Shown: positions 1 through 9,013, counted from the first letter of the stretch. The stretch is DNA of 64,000 nt from Enhydrobacter aerosaccus (GCF_900167455.1 NZ_FUWJ01000010.1:124001-188000), one strand, 5' to 3'. A program made the numbers and translations. Notes: generated by a model not told the origin, from the letters alone.

Positions 1-139
1 GCGGAATGAGCGCCACGGGAGAGCGCATGCGCACCAGGATCTCGCGATCGACGCGGGCCATATCCTCGGCACAAAGCGAGAGCAAGGGTTCGAGGCTTGG
101 TGCCTTGCGTTTTCCTTCAAGGGAGACGACGGTTGCCAT
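1..139 (-). CDS. Polyprenyl synthetase (octaprenyl-diphosphate synthase-like), N-terminal fragment
   Basis: Only the first 46 codons lie in the window; the gene runs off the left edge. The ATG is at 139-137 and the peptide begins MATVVSLEGKRKAPSLEPLL and continues with a segment reading AEDMARVDREILVRM. This resembles the amino terminus of alphaproteobacterial long-chain polyprenyl diphosphate synthases, which make the ubiquinone side chain. The DDxxD catalytic motifs would be outside the window, so the call rests on N-terminal resemblance and on the conserved neighbours: in many alphaproteobacteria this gene is divergent from a methyltransferase followed by an S49 peptidase, as here. It starts within a few bases of the divergent methyltransferase reading frame. 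Confidence 0.6.
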   Translation of the reverse strand, partial: MATVVSLEGKRKAPSLEPLLSLCAEDMARVDREILVRMRSPVALIP

Positions 140-187
140 AACGTGAAGATAGTCCTGCCCACTGTGACCAAGTTGCGACACGATGTC

Positions 188-934
188 GTGAGAGAATGCA
201 ATCCCCTCCTGGAAACGTCCACCACAGAAGACTCGCTGCTGGGCGGCCGGGTCCGGCTTCTGCAGCCCCGACGCGGATACCGTGTTGCGGTCGATGCCGT
301 GCTGCTCGCCGCGGCGACGGACGCGAAAGCCGATGAACGGGTGCTGGACCTCGGCGCCGGGGTTGGCGCGGTCGGTCTTTGCGTGGCCGTGCGTGTTCCG
401 GATTGCCGGATCACCTGCCTCGAACTGCAGCCCGGACTCGCGGCGCTGGCCGCGCGCAACATTGCCGCCAACGGCCTGGCCGGGCGCGTGCAAATGCTCG
501 TTCACGATATCGCTGCGCCATTGCCGCCGACGCTCGGTCTGTTCGATCATGTCGCGACCAATCCGCCCTATCTTGCCGCCGCCGTCGCCGATCCCTCGCC
601 CGATCCGAGCAAGGCGCTGGCCACGGTCGAGTCAAGCGCCGATCTGGAACGCTGGCTGCGCGTGGCGACCGGGGCGCTGAAGCCTGGCGGCACGCTCACT
701 CTGGTCCATCGCAGCGACCGGCTCGAAGAGATCGCCGATCGGCTGGCCGAACTTGGTTGGGGCGACGTGACCGTCAAACGCCTGCCGCCGGCGCGGCGCG
801 TGCTGGTGCGGGCCCGTCGGTCGGCCGCACGTTCCCTGCACGAAACGACCCCTCTGCGCTTGCACAAGATGGAGGGTGGTTACACGGATGAAGCCGAGGC
901 CGTGCTGCGCCATGCGGCGGCACTGACCTTCTGA
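188..934 (+). CDS. TrmN6-like SAM-dependent methyltransferase
   Basis: The protein has a Rossmann methyltransferase core with the SAM-binding loop LDLGAGVGAVGL and the N6-adenine/glutamine methyltransferase signature NPPY (in HVATNPPYLAA). This places it with the TrmN6/HemK-like enzymes that methylate adenine in tRNA1(Val) or a related substrate; the exact substrate cannot be read from sequence. The frame is open from a GTG at 143, but that start lies only three bases from the divergent gene's ATG with no room for a ribosome site. The GTG at 188 gives 248 residues and is taken as a tentative start; neither has a clear Shine-Dalgarno. It is followed by an S49 peptidase gene. Confidence 0.75.
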   Translation: MRECNPLLETSTTEDSLLGGRVRLLQPRRGYRVAVDAVLLAAATDAKADERVLDLGAGVGAVGLCVAVRVPDCRITCLELQPGLAALAARNIAANGLAGRVQMLVHDIAAPLPPTLGLFDHVATNPPYLAAAVADPSPDPSKALATVESSADLERWLRVATGALKPGGTLTLVHRSDRLEEIADRLAELGWGDVTVKRLPPARRVLVRARRSAARSLHETTPLRLHKMEGGYTDEAEAVLRHAAALTF

Positions 935-1020
935 GCGATCGTCCTCAAATTGGCCGACGGTCACCAGATCGCTTGCCATCCCGCTTGCCTTCCCGATCAA
1001 CCACCGCGAGAGTGCCGGCC

Positions 1021-1848
1021 ATGCTGGAATGGTTCAAAGAGCGTCTGCGCCGCGGACCGGTGGTGCCCGTCGTACGGCTAAGCGGTGTCATCGCGTCGGG
1101 CAGCCTGCTGGGCGCACGCGGCCTGTCGATCGAGACAGCGGCGCCTCTGCTGATGCGGGCGTTCAACATGCATGGCGCGAAGGCCGTCGCGCTGGCGATC
1201 AACTCACCGGGCGGATCGCCGGTTCAATCGGCCCTGATCGCCCAGCGCATCCGACTGCTGGCACGGGAAAAGAACCTGCCCGTCATCGCCTTCGTCGAGG
1301 ATGTGGCCGCATCGGGCGGCTATTGGCTGGCCTGCGCCGCCGACGAGATCGTCGTCGATCCGGCGTCGATCGTCGGCTCGATCGGCGTCATCTCTTCCGG
1401 CTTCGGCTTCAAGGACCTGATCTCCAGGATCGGCATCGAACGGCGCGTGCATACGTCGGGCGAACGCAAATCCATGCTCGATCCTTTTCGCGAGGAGAAG
1501 CCGGAAGACGTCGAACGGCTGAAGCGCCTGCAGGCCGAGATCCATGACGGCTTCAAGGACTGGGTGCGCGAACGGCGTGGCAGCCGTCTGAAGGGCGACG
1601 ATGCGCTTCTCTTTTCCGGTGAATTCTGGACCGGCCGGCGCGGCCTCGAACTCGGCCTGGCGGATCGTTTCGGCGAGTTGCGCGCCGTCCTGCAGGAGCG
1701 CTATGGCGCCAAGGTCCATCTGCCCCTGATCGCGGCCCGCAGGAGCCTGCTGTCGCGCCTGGGCCTCGGTGGCAGCATCGAACAGATTGGCCCAACCGCG
1801 CTGGCTGCGATCGAAGAGCGCCTGCACTGGCAACGTTTCGGACTCTAG
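1021..1848 (+). CDS. S49 family serine peptidase (SppA/SohB-like)
   Basis: This 275-residue ClpP-fold serine peptidase carries the two catalytic residues of the SppA/SohB family: the serine in AASGGYW (about S98) and the lysine in GERKSMLDPF (about K150). Family members use a Ser-Lys dyad to degrade signal peptides or cleave membrane-associated substrates. No N-terminal membrane anchor is visible, unlike classical SppA; this short soluble form is common in alphaproteobacteria. The frame is open upstream to a TTG at 973, but the ATG at 1021 (MLEWFKERL) matches the usual beginning of the family, so the longer start is rejected. The next gene starts nine bases after the stop. Confidence 0.85.
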   Translation: MLEWFKERLRRGPVVPVVRLSGVIASGSLLGARGLSIETAAPLLMRAFNMHGAKAVALAINSPGGSPVQSALIAQRIRLLAREKNLPVIAFVEDVAASGGYWLACAADEIVVDPASIVGSIGVISSGFGFKDLISRIGIERRVHTSGERKSMLDPFREEKPEDVERLKRLQAEIHDGFKDWVRERRGSRLKGDDALLFSGEFWTGRRGLELGLADRFGELRAVLQERYGAKVHLPLIAARRSLLSRLGLGGSIEQIGPTALAAIEERLHWQRFGL

Positions 1849-1857
1849 GAAGGCCTC

Positions 1858-2313
1858 ATGAAGCTCATTCAGCCCGTCGCTCCCGAGGACCTGGCCGCCG
1901 TGCGGACCTGGTTCGATACGCTCGCGCGCCATTGCCGCGCAGTCGACTACGAGGGCGCGCGCCCCATCTTCGCCGACGACATGATCGCCTTCGGCACCTT
2001 CACCGACTTCATGCATGGCCGCGACCATGCCGAGCAGAAGCAGTGGCGCAATGTCTGGGGCACCATCCGCAACTTCCGCTACGACCTCGAAAAGGTCGAG
2101 GCCATCGTCTCCGCCGATCGCCTCACCGCCGTCGGCATGGCGGTGTGGGACTCGGACGGCTTCCATCCCAACGGCGACCGCTTCGATCGCCCCGGCAGGA
2201 CCACTGTCGTGCTGGGGCGCAAGAAGATCGGCGATCCCTTCGTTGCCACCCACACCCACATGTCCCTGTTCCGCGGCACGCCCGACCGCAGCTACGGCAC
2301 ATTCACGAGCTGA
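1858..2313 (+). CDS. NTF2-like / SnoaL-type small protein
   Basis: This 151-residue protein has the look of the cone-shaped NTF2 fold: an N-terminal helix (VRTWFDTLARHC), a segment reading YEGARPIFADDMIAFGT, then strands with WRNVWGTIRNFRYDLEKVEA and a C-terminal HTHMSLFR strand. Family members include ketosteroid isomerase-like enzymes and many domains with no catalysis; no specific reaction is supported. The ATG is preceded by AGGAAGG, a good ribosome site. It starts nine bases after the S49 peptidase stop, so the two are probably co-transcribed. Confidence 0.6.
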   Translation: MKLIQPVAPEDLAAVRTWFDTLARHCRAVDYEGARPIFADDMIAFGTFTDFMHGRDHAEQKQWRNVWGTIRNFRYDLEKVEAIVSADRLTAVGMAVWDSDGFHPNGDRFDRPGRTTVVLGRKKIGDPFVATHTHMSLFRGTPDRSYGTFTS

Positions 2314-2358
2314 GTTCTTTCCCCGCGGCCGATAAGGCAATCGCACAGGAACTCATCT

Positions 2359-2492
2359 CGTCACCTCCGAGCGAAGCCGCCTGAAGGGCGGCGCAGTCGA
2401 GGGGCCTATTTTCACCGTTCCGTCCAAACGCAACGCCTGAAGATGGGCCCCTCGACTGCGCCTCGCGAAGCTCGGCTTCGCTCGGCGTGACG
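2359..2492. repeat. Long palindromic intergenic repeat (REP-like)
   Basis: Two arms of about 47 bases, 2359-2406 and 2446-2492, are near-perfect inverted copies around a spacer of about 40 bases. The outermost part (CGTCAC, CGAGCGAAGCCG) and the innermost part (GCAGTCGAGGGGCC) pair best. The core CGAGCGAAGCCG recurs in the palindrome at 5788-5845. It sits between the NTF2-like gene and the carbamoylase, which converge on it, so it could fold as a bidirectional terminator-like hairpin in RNA. Confidence 0.8.
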
Positions 2493-2528
2493 GAGAATTC
2501 TTTGCCTGTACGCGAGTACGCGGTCAGG

Positions 2529-3464
2529 TCACACCGGATCCAGGGCGCCCTTGCGCTCGACGATCAGGCGGTATTGTTCGGGCTGGCGGTGGACGGCGAA
2601 GTTGAAGGTCGTCGTCTTGTAGCTCTTGCCGGCGTCGAGGTCGCAGCGATGCACGATCAGCTCGTCGCCGTCGCCTGCGGCACGAGCCACGACCTTGCCG
2701 GATGGCGCCACGATCATGCTGTCGGCGATCGACGGCACGCCTTCCTCGGCCCCGCCCTTGGCGACGCCGACCACCCAGGTCCCGTTCTGGTAGGCGCCAG
2801 CCTGCATGGAAAGCTGGTTGTGGAACCAGGAATGCTCGTCGTGATCGGGCGACGGCGCATTGTGGATCGGGGTGTTGTAGCCCAGCATCACCATCTCGAC
2901 ATTCTGCAGGCCCATCACGCGGTAGGTCTCGGGCCAGCGGCGGTCGTTGCAGATGCACATGCCCATGTTGCCGCCGAAGGCCTTGACCACCGGGAAGCCG
3001 AGATTGCCGACTTCGAAGTAGCGCTTCTCCAGATGCTGGAACGGCCGTTGCGGCTCGTGCTCGGCATGGCCGGGCAGATGGATCTTGCGGTACTTGCCGA
3101 CGATGCGCCCGTCGCGCTCGACCAGGATCGAGGTATTGAAGCGCCGCACCCGGCCATCTTCATTGGCCAGCTCAGCATAGCCCAGGGAGAAACCGAGCCC
3201 CAGGCGCTTGGCTTCGGTGAAGAGCGGCGCGGTCTCGTTCGAGGGCATCTCCTTCTCGAAGAAGGAGTCGATCTCCGCCTGATCCGTCATCCACCAGCGC
3301 GGGAAGAAGGTCGTGAGCGTGAGTTCCGGAAACACCACGAGATCGCAGCCCATACGGCTGCCCTCGCGCAGATGCGCGATCAGGCGCTCCACGACATCGC
3401 GCCGCGTGTGGCTACGCTGGATCGGCCCCATCTGCGCGGCTCCGACAGTCAGAAATCTGCTCAT
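2529..3464 (-). CDS. N-carbamoyl-D-amino-acid hydrolase
   Basis: This 311-residue nitrilase-superfamily enzyme hydrolyses N-carbamoyl-D-amino acids to D-amino acid, ammonia and CO2. The catalytic triad is visible at exactly the positions known from the Agrobacterium enzyme: E47 (FPELTLTTFFPRW), K127 (GKYRKIHLPGH) and C172 (CICNDRRWPE). Long stretches such as PFQHLEKRYFE and SMQAGAYQNG also match that enzyme. The ATG at 3464 is preceded by GGAGGGTGAGC; the frame is open further upstream but has no family similarity. A hydantoinase would be the expected partner, but none lies next to it. An N-carbamoyl-L-amino-acid hydrolase is found about 5.5 kb away. Confidence 0.9.
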   Translation of the reverse strand: MSRFLTVGAAQMGPIQRSHTRRDVVERLIAHLREGSRMGCDLVVFPELTLTTFFPRWWMTDQAEIDSFFEKEMPSNETAPLFTEAKRLGLGFSLGYAELANEDGRVRRFNTSILVERDGRIVGKYRKIHLPGHAEHEPQRPFQHLEKRYFEVGNLGFPVVKAFGGNMGMCICNDRRWPETYRVMGLQNVEMVMLGYNTPIHNAPSPDHDEHSWFHNQLSMQAGAYQNGTWVVGVAKGGAEEGVPSIADSMIVAPSGKVVARAAGDGDELIVHRCDLDAGKSYKTTTFNFAVHRQPEQYRLIVERKGALDPV

Positions 3465-3555
3465 GCTCACCCTCCGGCGTCGATTATCGTCGAGCGCCGG
3501 CAAACAACAAGCGTGCCACATCGCGATGCCGTTTCGCGACGCGCATCCACAATCC

Positions 3556-4389
3556 TCAGGGGCCGGCGCGCCTTGCGTCGTTCGTAAACTCAGCCGAGCA
3601 GAAGGTCCCACCCTGGAACAGATCGCCGACCGGATCCGGTCCGATTTTGGCCTGTTCCGCTTCGGCATGGGCGCGATGGTCTTCGGCCTTGCCGGTCGGG
3701 CGATAGCCGAGCTTGTAGGCGCGCGAATTGTCCCACCAGCTCGCGGCGTTGTCCGATGCGCCATAGAAGATCTCATAGCGGATATCGGGATGCTCGAGGC
3801 CGATGCGGATGAGCTGCACGATGTCCTCGGGCGAGATCCAGATCGACAGCCGCCGCACGTCGAGCGGCCGCGGACCGACATTGCCGATGCGCAGGCAGGT
3901 CACGGCGATGCCGTGCTTATCGGCATAAAGCGCGCCCAGCGCCTCGCCAAACGCCTTGCTGACGCCATAGCGGCTGTCCGGCCGCACCGTGACGTCGGTG
4001 CCGATCTTCTTCTTGCGCCGATAGAAGCCGACAGCGTGATTGGACGAGGCAAAGACGATGCGCTTCACGCCTGCCTGCCGGGCCGCCTCGAACAGATTGT
4101 AGCAGCCGACGATATTGGCCTGCAGGATCGAGTCCCACGGGCCTTCGACCGAGTAACCGCCGAAATGGATGATGCTATGAGCGCCCTTCACGGCGGCGGC
4201 GACCTGTTCGGCGTCGGTGAGATCGGCGGCGACGAAGGTTTCGCTGGCCTCCAGCCTCGCCGGCGCGACACGATCGCTCAGCACGAGCCCTGGATAGAGT
4301 TTGGCCAGCAAGGGACGAGTCATGGTGCCGATGCCACCCGCCGCGCCGGTGAACACAATGCGTCGCGATCGATCCAGGGGCTGGCGCAT
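3556..4389 (-). CDS. udh: Uronate dehydrogenase (NAD-dependent epimerase/dehydratase family)
   Basis: This 277-residue short-chain type enzyme has a Rossmann TGAAGGIG loop near residues 14-21 and the catalytic Y141-x-x-x-K145 (RYGVSKAFGE). Motifs HFGGYSVE, ASSNHAVGFY, LRIGNVGPRPLD, GASDNAASWWDNS and FQGGTF match Agrobacterium-type uronate dehydrogenase, which oxidises D-galacturonate or D-glucuronate to the aldarolactone with NAD. Substrate choice is inferred from similarity only, and no other uronate catabolic gene is adjacent. The ATG is preceded by GAGGAGGAACG, a strong ribosome site, which decides the start against a longer open frame. It is tandem with the carbamoylase but separated by about 90 bases. 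Confidence 0.8.
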   Translation of the reverse strand: MRQPLDRSRRIVFTGAAGGIGTMTRPLLAKLYPGLVLSDRVAPARLEASETFVAADLTDAEQVAAAVKGAHSIIHFGGYSVEGPWDSILQANIVGCYNLFEAARQAGVKRIVFASSNHAVGFYRRKKKIGTDVTVRPDSRYGVSKAFGEALGALYADKHGIAVTCLRIGNVGPRPLDVRRLSIWISPEDIVQLIRIGLEHPDIRYEIFYGASDNAASWWDNSRAYKLGYRPTGKAEDHRAHAEAEQAKIGPDPVGDLFQGGTFCSAEFTNDARRAGP

Positions 4390-4586
4390 CGTTCCTCCTC
4401 TTGATGTGCGGCTGTGCGTTGTAGCCCGCACCGAGCACACGGACGATGCCGTTCATCGCATGTCTGAGAGTCCTTCTGAACCAGCACAGCACAACAGAGG
4501 AGACCGAGACGTCGATAGTTTCGCAGCGACAGAAGATTTGCTGCACCGCTCCATCGTCCCGAAGGAGCAGTGCAGCACGACAGCGA

Positions 4587-5666
4587 TCACGGTTTGATCA
4601 CCGTGAAGCGGAATGGTCCCGCATTGGCCGCGGCGTGTGTCACCGCCTCGTTCACCGCGTCGAGACCGAACGACGTCACTTGGAAATCCGCCAGATCGAT
4701 CAGCCCCGCGCGAACGAGTCCGATCATGCGCGTACTGGCTTCACGGGCATACATCCACTGGCCGCGGACTGTGATGCAGTTCCGCATCAGCCACGGATAG
4801 GGCAATTCCAGCCCGGCCCCGCCGGCCATGCCGACCCCGCCCATCAGCACCACGCGTCCGTAGGGGCGCACGGCCATCACGGCGGTGCGTACCTGGCTCG
4901 GGCTGGCGGCCGGCGGCAGCAGGTCGAGCACGCAGTCGATGGGACCGCTGGCCGCCTCCAGGATCCTGCCGCGATCGCTCTCTTCATTGCCCAGCATGCG
5001 CACGGCGCGAACACGTCGCCCGTAGCGGCGTTCCAGATCGGCAAGCGCCGTTTCGTTGCGTCCAGTCGCCACCACGAGCTTCGCCCCCATCGCCATGGCG
5101 ACGGCAACGCCCGCACTGCCGAAGGCCCCGGTCGCGCCATTGACGACGACGGTCTCTCCCGGCGTCAGATTGGCCGCAGCAAACCCGCCATACGGCACCA
5201 ACAGCGTGCCCAAGGCGCACCACGCCGCCGCCTCCGCTTCGTCGAGCGCGCCGATACGAACGACGTTCTCGGTCGGCACGCGCATCTGCTCGGCAAACGA
5301 GCCATCGTGAAAATACCTCTGCAGGCGCAAAGCCGGCTGGCTACCGGCAACCAAGCCTTGCAGGATGATTTCCGGCATCAGCGCATCGTCCCGCGACCGC
5401 ACCGTCGGGTCGCAATAGACCCAGTCGCCCACCGACAGATGCGTGGCATCCGGCCCGAGAGCACGAACGCGGCCGACGGCACCCGACCCCGGGATCATCG
5501 GCAACTCCATCAGATAATTCCGGGCACCACTGAAGACTTCGTTGGCGTAGGCGAGGACACGTGTTGCCACGACATCGACAATGACTTCGCCCGTGCCCAG
5601 GACGGGATCGGGCACCGTCTCCAGCGTGAGCGGTGAACCGAACGCTTTCAGGATGGCTGCTCTCAT
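4587..5666 (-). CDS. Zinc-binding-dehydrogenase-like MDR oxidoreductase
   Basis: This 359-residue medium-chain dehydrogenase/reductase has the GroES-like N-terminal half (IPGSGAVGRVRALGPDA) and a nucleotide-binding half with VVVNGATGAFGSAGVAVAMAMGA. The catalytic zinc ligands of alcohol dehydrogenases are not evident, so it is more likely a quinone-oxidoreductase-type or alcohol dehydrogenase-like enzyme of unknown substrate. It is divergent from an XRE-family regulator with about 210 bases between the starts, containing a small inverted repeat and a palindromic repeat. This arrangement suggests that the regulator controls it. Confidence 0.8.
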   Translation of the reverse strand: MRAAILKAFGSPLTLETVPDPVLGTGEVIVDVVATRVLAYANEVFSGARNYLMELPMIPGSGAVGRVRALGPDATHLSVGDWVYCDPTVRSRDDALMPEIILQGLVAGSQPALRLQRYFHDGSFAEQMRVPTENVVRIGALDEAEAAAWCALGTLLVPYGGFAAANLTPGETVVVNGATGAFGSAGVAVAMAMGAKLVVATGRNETALADLERRYGRRVRAVRMLGNEESDRGRILEAASGPIDCVLDLLPPAASPSQVRTAVMAVRPYGRVVLMGGVGMAGGAGLELPYPWLMRNCITVRGQWMYAREASTRMIGLVRAGLIDLADFQVTSFGLDAVNEAVTHAAANAGPFRFTVIKP

Positions 5667-5722
5667 GATGGTCCCATTGGTTGAGGCACCCAGGATCGCA
5701 GTTCCATGGTTGGCTATTCAGG

Positions 5723-5739
5723 CCTAGTATTATCCTAGG
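5723..5739. promoter_or_regulatory. Candidate operator between MDR oxidoreductase and XRE regulator
   Basis: An inverted repeat CCTAG-N7-CTAGG lies in the divergent promoter region, about 57 bases upstream of the oxidoreductase ATG. CTAG is rare in GC-rich bacterial DNA, so two copies in 17 bases stand out. Assignment to the neighbouring XRE regulator is inference. Confidence 0.4.
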
Positions 5740-5787
5740 ACTGGAACTCCCTCCCTGGAGGAATGGCAATCGCATATGAAGTCGTCT

Positions 5788-5845
5788 CGTCATCCCGAGC
5801 GGAGCCGCCTGCAGGGCGCTGCGCTCGGCTTCGCTCGGGATGACG
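5788..5845. repeat. Palindromic REP-like element
   Basis: The outer arms CGTCATCCCGAGCG (5788-5801) and CGCTCGGGATGACG (5832-5845) are perfect inverted copies of 14 bases. The interior carries GAGCCGCCTGCAGGGCGCTGC, which resembles the interior of the left arm of the repeat at 2359-2492. It ends 30 bases before the XRE regulator start and so probably lies within or next to its leader. Confidence 0.8.
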
Positions 5846-5875
5846 AAAAATCCTTGCATATGCCCCGGAGGCACC

Positions 5876-6667
5876 ATGGCGGACCAGCGGCACCGTGAAC
5901 TTGGCAACTTCCTGCGCTCGCGCCGCGAGAGGCTGAGCCCGAAAGCGATCGGCCTGCCGAGCGGCCGGCGCCGGCGCACCGTGGGATTGCGGCGGGAAGA
6001 GGTGGCCGAACTCGCCGGGATCGGCGTCGACTGGTATGTGCGGCTCGAGCAGGGCCGCACCGTCAATCCCTCCGTCACCACGATCGACGCCCTCGCTCGG
6101 GCGCTCCGTCTCAGCAAGGTCGAGCACGCGCATCTGCGCGCACTGGCCCGCGATGCCGATCGCCGCCCGTTCGTGCGGGAGCAGGTGCCGGAGGCGATGC
6201 GCCGCGTGGTCGAGAGCCTGAACCAGCCGGCCTACGTGACCGGCCGACGCTGGGACGTCCTGGCGTGGAACAAGGCAGCCGCGGAGATTTTCGCCTTCGA
6301 CCGCATGCCGGAGGAGGAGCGCAACATCCTGCTGTGCGTCCTGACGAACCCCTACACCCGACGCCTGTTCGGATCGTCCTGGAAGGCCCAGGCGCGGCGC
6401 GTCGTGGCTCAGTTCCGCGCCACACACGATCTGTGGGCCGGCGATCCCGCCTTTCGCGACCTGCTGGAGCGCCTGCGCAACGGCTGTCCTGAGTTCGAGG
6501 CCTGGTGGGAAGAGCACGACGTGGGCGACGCCATAGCCGGGCAGAAGCTCCTGAAGCATCCGCGCAAGGGCGCGCTGCGCCTGGAGCATGCGAGTTTCCA
6601 GGCCAACGACGATCCGGGCTTGCGGCTGGTGATCTATGCCCCGGCAACAGGGTCAGACGCGCGCTGA
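5876..6667 (+). CDS. XRE-family transcriptional regulator with MmyB-like ligand domain
   Basis: The protein is 263 residues. The N-terminal helix-turn-helix covers about residues 5-75 (LGNFLRSRRERLSP, LRREEVAELAGIGVDWYVRLEQGR, VTTIDALARAL). The remainder contains QPAYVTGRRWDVLAWNKAA and a C-terminal half typical of the MmyB-like ligand-binding domain found fused to this HTH. Such proteins often regulate an adjacent divergent dehydrogenase, here the MDR gene. The ATG at 5876 has GGAG eight bases upstream; a longer open frame from 5840 would begin inside the palindromic repeat and is rejected. Confidence 0.85.
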   Translation: MADQRHRELGNFLRSRRERLSPKAIGLPSGRRRRTVGLRREEVAELAGIGVDWYVRLEQGRTVNPSVTTIDALARALRLSKVEHAHLRALARDADRRPFVREQVPEAMRRVVESLNQPAYVTGRRWDVLAWNKAAAEIFAFDRMPEEERNILLCVLTNPYTRRLFGSSWKAQARRVVAQFRATHDLWAGDPAFRDLLERLRNGCPEFEAWWEEHDVGDAIAGQKLLKHPRKGALRLEHASFQANDDPGLRLVIYAPATGSDAR

Positions 6668-6872
6668 TCCGCGCACGCCGTTGAGGACCGGAATCGTCGT
6701 TGGCGTGGGCCACGCCTTAAGGTGCTGGCTCGATGCAAAGGAACGCCGATGATCTCCTCGACTGCCTCGATATCCGACTATTTGACTCAGTTATTTCGTG
6801 GTTCTGCTTTTTCAGCCATTTATTTAATGGAAATCACGGGGGTTCCGGCCTCGGGCGCTATATAGCTGCAGC

Positions 6873-9002
6873 ATGACTGCTGCCGATCCTGCTGTTCACC
6901 GTCCCGTACGCTGGGGCCTCGCGACCAAGCTATTCGTCATCCTGATCCTGCTGGGCGCGATTGCGGTGCTGTTCACCAGCATCCTGGGCTATGTCCGGGC
7001 GCGCCAGGCACTGGAAGAGACGATCTTCAACCAGCTCACGGCAGCGCGAGAGACCAAGGCGAAGCAGGTTGAAGCCTACTTCCGGACGGTTCGTCACGAT
7101 CTGCGGCTTCTGGCCAGCTCGAAGATGGTCGTCGAGGCCATGCATCGTTTCCAGGACGGCTTCGAGGAGCTGGATCACAAGACACCCGAGCCTGATCTCC
7201 GCGCCGCGGTCGAGCGCTGGTACGAGAAGAACTTCGTTCCGGAGGTCGGCCATCTGCTCGGCAAGGAGGCCAAGCTGGCCGACTACATGCCGATGGGCTG
7301 GGCAGCCACCTACCTCCAGTACTATTACATCGTGAACAATCCGCAGCCGATGGCGCGCCGGAAGCTGCTCGACAATCCAGGCGACGGCAGTGCCTACAGC
7401 GCCGCGCATGCCATCTATCATCCTCTTCTGCGCAACGCGGCGACCACGGTCGGCTTCTTCGATTTCATGCTGGCCGATCCCAAGTCTGGACGCCTGGTCT
7501 ATGGCACGGCGAAGGAGGTCGACTTCGCGACCTCGCTACATCTCGGGCCCTACCGCGACACCAATGCCGCCGCCGCCGTCGCGCGCTGTGCCGCCCTCCC
7601 CGATCCATCCGCGACATGCCTGGAGGACTTCAAACCCTACCTTCCATCCGATGGCCTGCCCGCTGCCTTCATGGCTGCGCCCGTGATCGACCAGGGCGCC
7701 GTGATCGGCGTGCTGATCGCACAACTGTCGATCGACGAGATCGACCGCGTCGTGACCGGCGATCGACGCTGGCGCCAGGAAGGCTTCGGGGCCACGGGCG
7801 AGGCCTATCTGGTCGGACCGGACTACCTGATCAGATCGGGCAACCGGCTGTTCTACGAAGATCGCGATCGCTACTTCGAGGAGCTCCGGCAGTCAGGTGC
7901 GCCGCCGGAGGAGATCGAGGCCATCCAGCGCTATGGCTCTCCGGTCCTGCATCAGCTGGTCGATACCGTAGCGACGCGTGCCGCCTTGGCCGGCATCGAG
8001 GGCACCGGTCAGATCGTCGGCAATCTCGGCAAGGAAACGCTGTCTTCGTGGGGTCCTGTCACAATCCCCGGCGTGAAGTGGGCCCTGATCGCCAAGATCG
8101 AGACTGCGGAAGCCTTCGCACCGATCTATCGACTGCAGCGGGAATTGATCGCTGTCGGTATCATTGCCCTGCTCGTGGTGCTGCTCGCCGGAGCCTGGCT
8201 GGCCCGTTCGCTGCTCGAGCCCCTGCGGGAGTTGACGGCGGGTGTGAGGCGCTTCGCCGCCGGCGATCACTCCGCCAAGGTTGCCGTGCGGACCAGCGAC
8301 GAGATCGGGCAGCTTTGTGCTGCCTTCAACGGCATGGTCGACGAACTCAGCGCCAAGAACGCCGTGATCGCAACCAAGAACCGGGAGAACGAGGAGCTGC
8401 TGCTCAACGTGCTGCCGGCGCCGATCGCAAACCGCCTGCGCGGCGGCGAGCAGAGCATCGCCGACGGCTTTGCCGAAGTGAGCGTCGCCTTCGCCGACCT
8501 TGTCGGCTTCACGGCTCTCAGTTCCGAGATGCCGCCGCAGGAAGTGGTGACGTTGCTGAACGGTCTCTTCACCCGCTTCGACATGGCCGCGCAGGAACTC
8601 GGCATCGAGAAGATCAAGACGGTCGGCGATGCCTACATGGCGGTCTGCGGTCTGCCGGTGCCGATGGAGGACCATGCCGAGCGGATCCTGCGCATGGCGA
8701 TCCGCATGGTCCATATCACCCGCGAGCATGCCCTCGAAAACAAGGTGACGATGAAGGTGCGCGTCGGCGTCAACACCGGCCCGGTGGTGGCCGGCGTGAT
8801 CGGCCGCAGCAAGTACATCTACGATCTCTGGGGCGACACGGTGAATCTCGCCAGCCGCATGGAGTCCGGCGGCCTTCCCGACACCATCCAGGTCACGCGA
8901 CCGGTCTACGAGAAATTGAAGGACAAGTTCTCGTTCGAGCCGCGCGGCATGATCGAGGTCAAGGGCAAGGGAAGCGTCGAGGCCTGGCTGCTGCGGCTTT
9001 GA
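6873..9002 (+). CDS. Membrane class III adenylate cyclase with Cache sensor and HAMP domain
   Basis: This 709-residue receptor cyclase has an N-terminal membrane helix (about 12-40) and a long extracytoplasmic Cache-type sensor (about 45-415). A second membrane helix (IALLVVLLAGAWLA, about 430-445) leads into a HAMP linker (LEPLRELTAGVRRFAAGDHS) and a C-terminal cyclase domain. Metal ligands D542 (FADLVGF) and D586 (TVGDAYM) are present. The purine-specifying pair is K582 and D651 (YDLWGD), and the transition-state residues are N658 and R662 (VNLASR). K plus D predicts ATP rather than GTP as substrate. It is monocistronic, preceded by about 200 bases of relatively AT-rich DNA that probably holds its promoter. 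The ligand is unknown. Confidence 0.9.
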   Translation: MTAADPAVHRPVRWGLATKLFVILILLGAIAVLFTSILGYVRARQALEETIFNQLTAARETKAKQVEAYFRTVRHDLRLLASSKMVVEAMHRFQDGFEELDHKTPEPDLRAAVERWYEKNFVPEVGHLLGKEAKLADYMPMGWAATYLQYYYIVNNPQPMARRKLLDNPGDGSAYSAAHAIYHPLLRNAATTVGFFDFMLADPKSGRLVYGTAKEVDFATSLHLGPYRDTNAAAAVARCAALPDPSATCLEDFKPYLPSDGLPAAFMAAPVIDQGAVIGVLIAQLSIDEIDRVVTGDRRWRQEGFGATGEAYLVGPDYLIRSGNRLFYEDRDRYFEELRQSGAPPEEIEAIQRYGSPVLHQLVDTVATRAALAGIEGTGQIVGNLGKETLSSWGPVTIPGVKWALIAKIETAEAFAPIYRLQRELIAVGIIALLVVLLAGAWLARSLLEPLRELTAGVRRFAAGDHSAKVAVRTSDEIGQLCAAFNGMVDELSAKNAVIATKNRENEELLLNVLPAPIANRLRGGEQSIADGFAEVSVAFADLVGFTALSSEMPPQEVVTLLNGLFTRFDMAAQELGIEKIKTVGDAYMAVCGLPVPMEDHAERILRMAIRMVHITREHALENKVTMKVRVGVNTGPVVAGVIGRSKYIYDLWGDTVNLASRMESGGLPDTIQVTRPVYEKLKDKFSFEPRGMIEVKGKGSVEAWLLRL

Positions 9003-9013
9003 CCTGGTCCCGA

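Noticed and set aside
3465..3881. N-terminal extension of the D-carbamoylase
   Set aside because: The catalytic residues fall at family positions (47, 127, 172) only with the start at 3464, which also has a GGAGG site.
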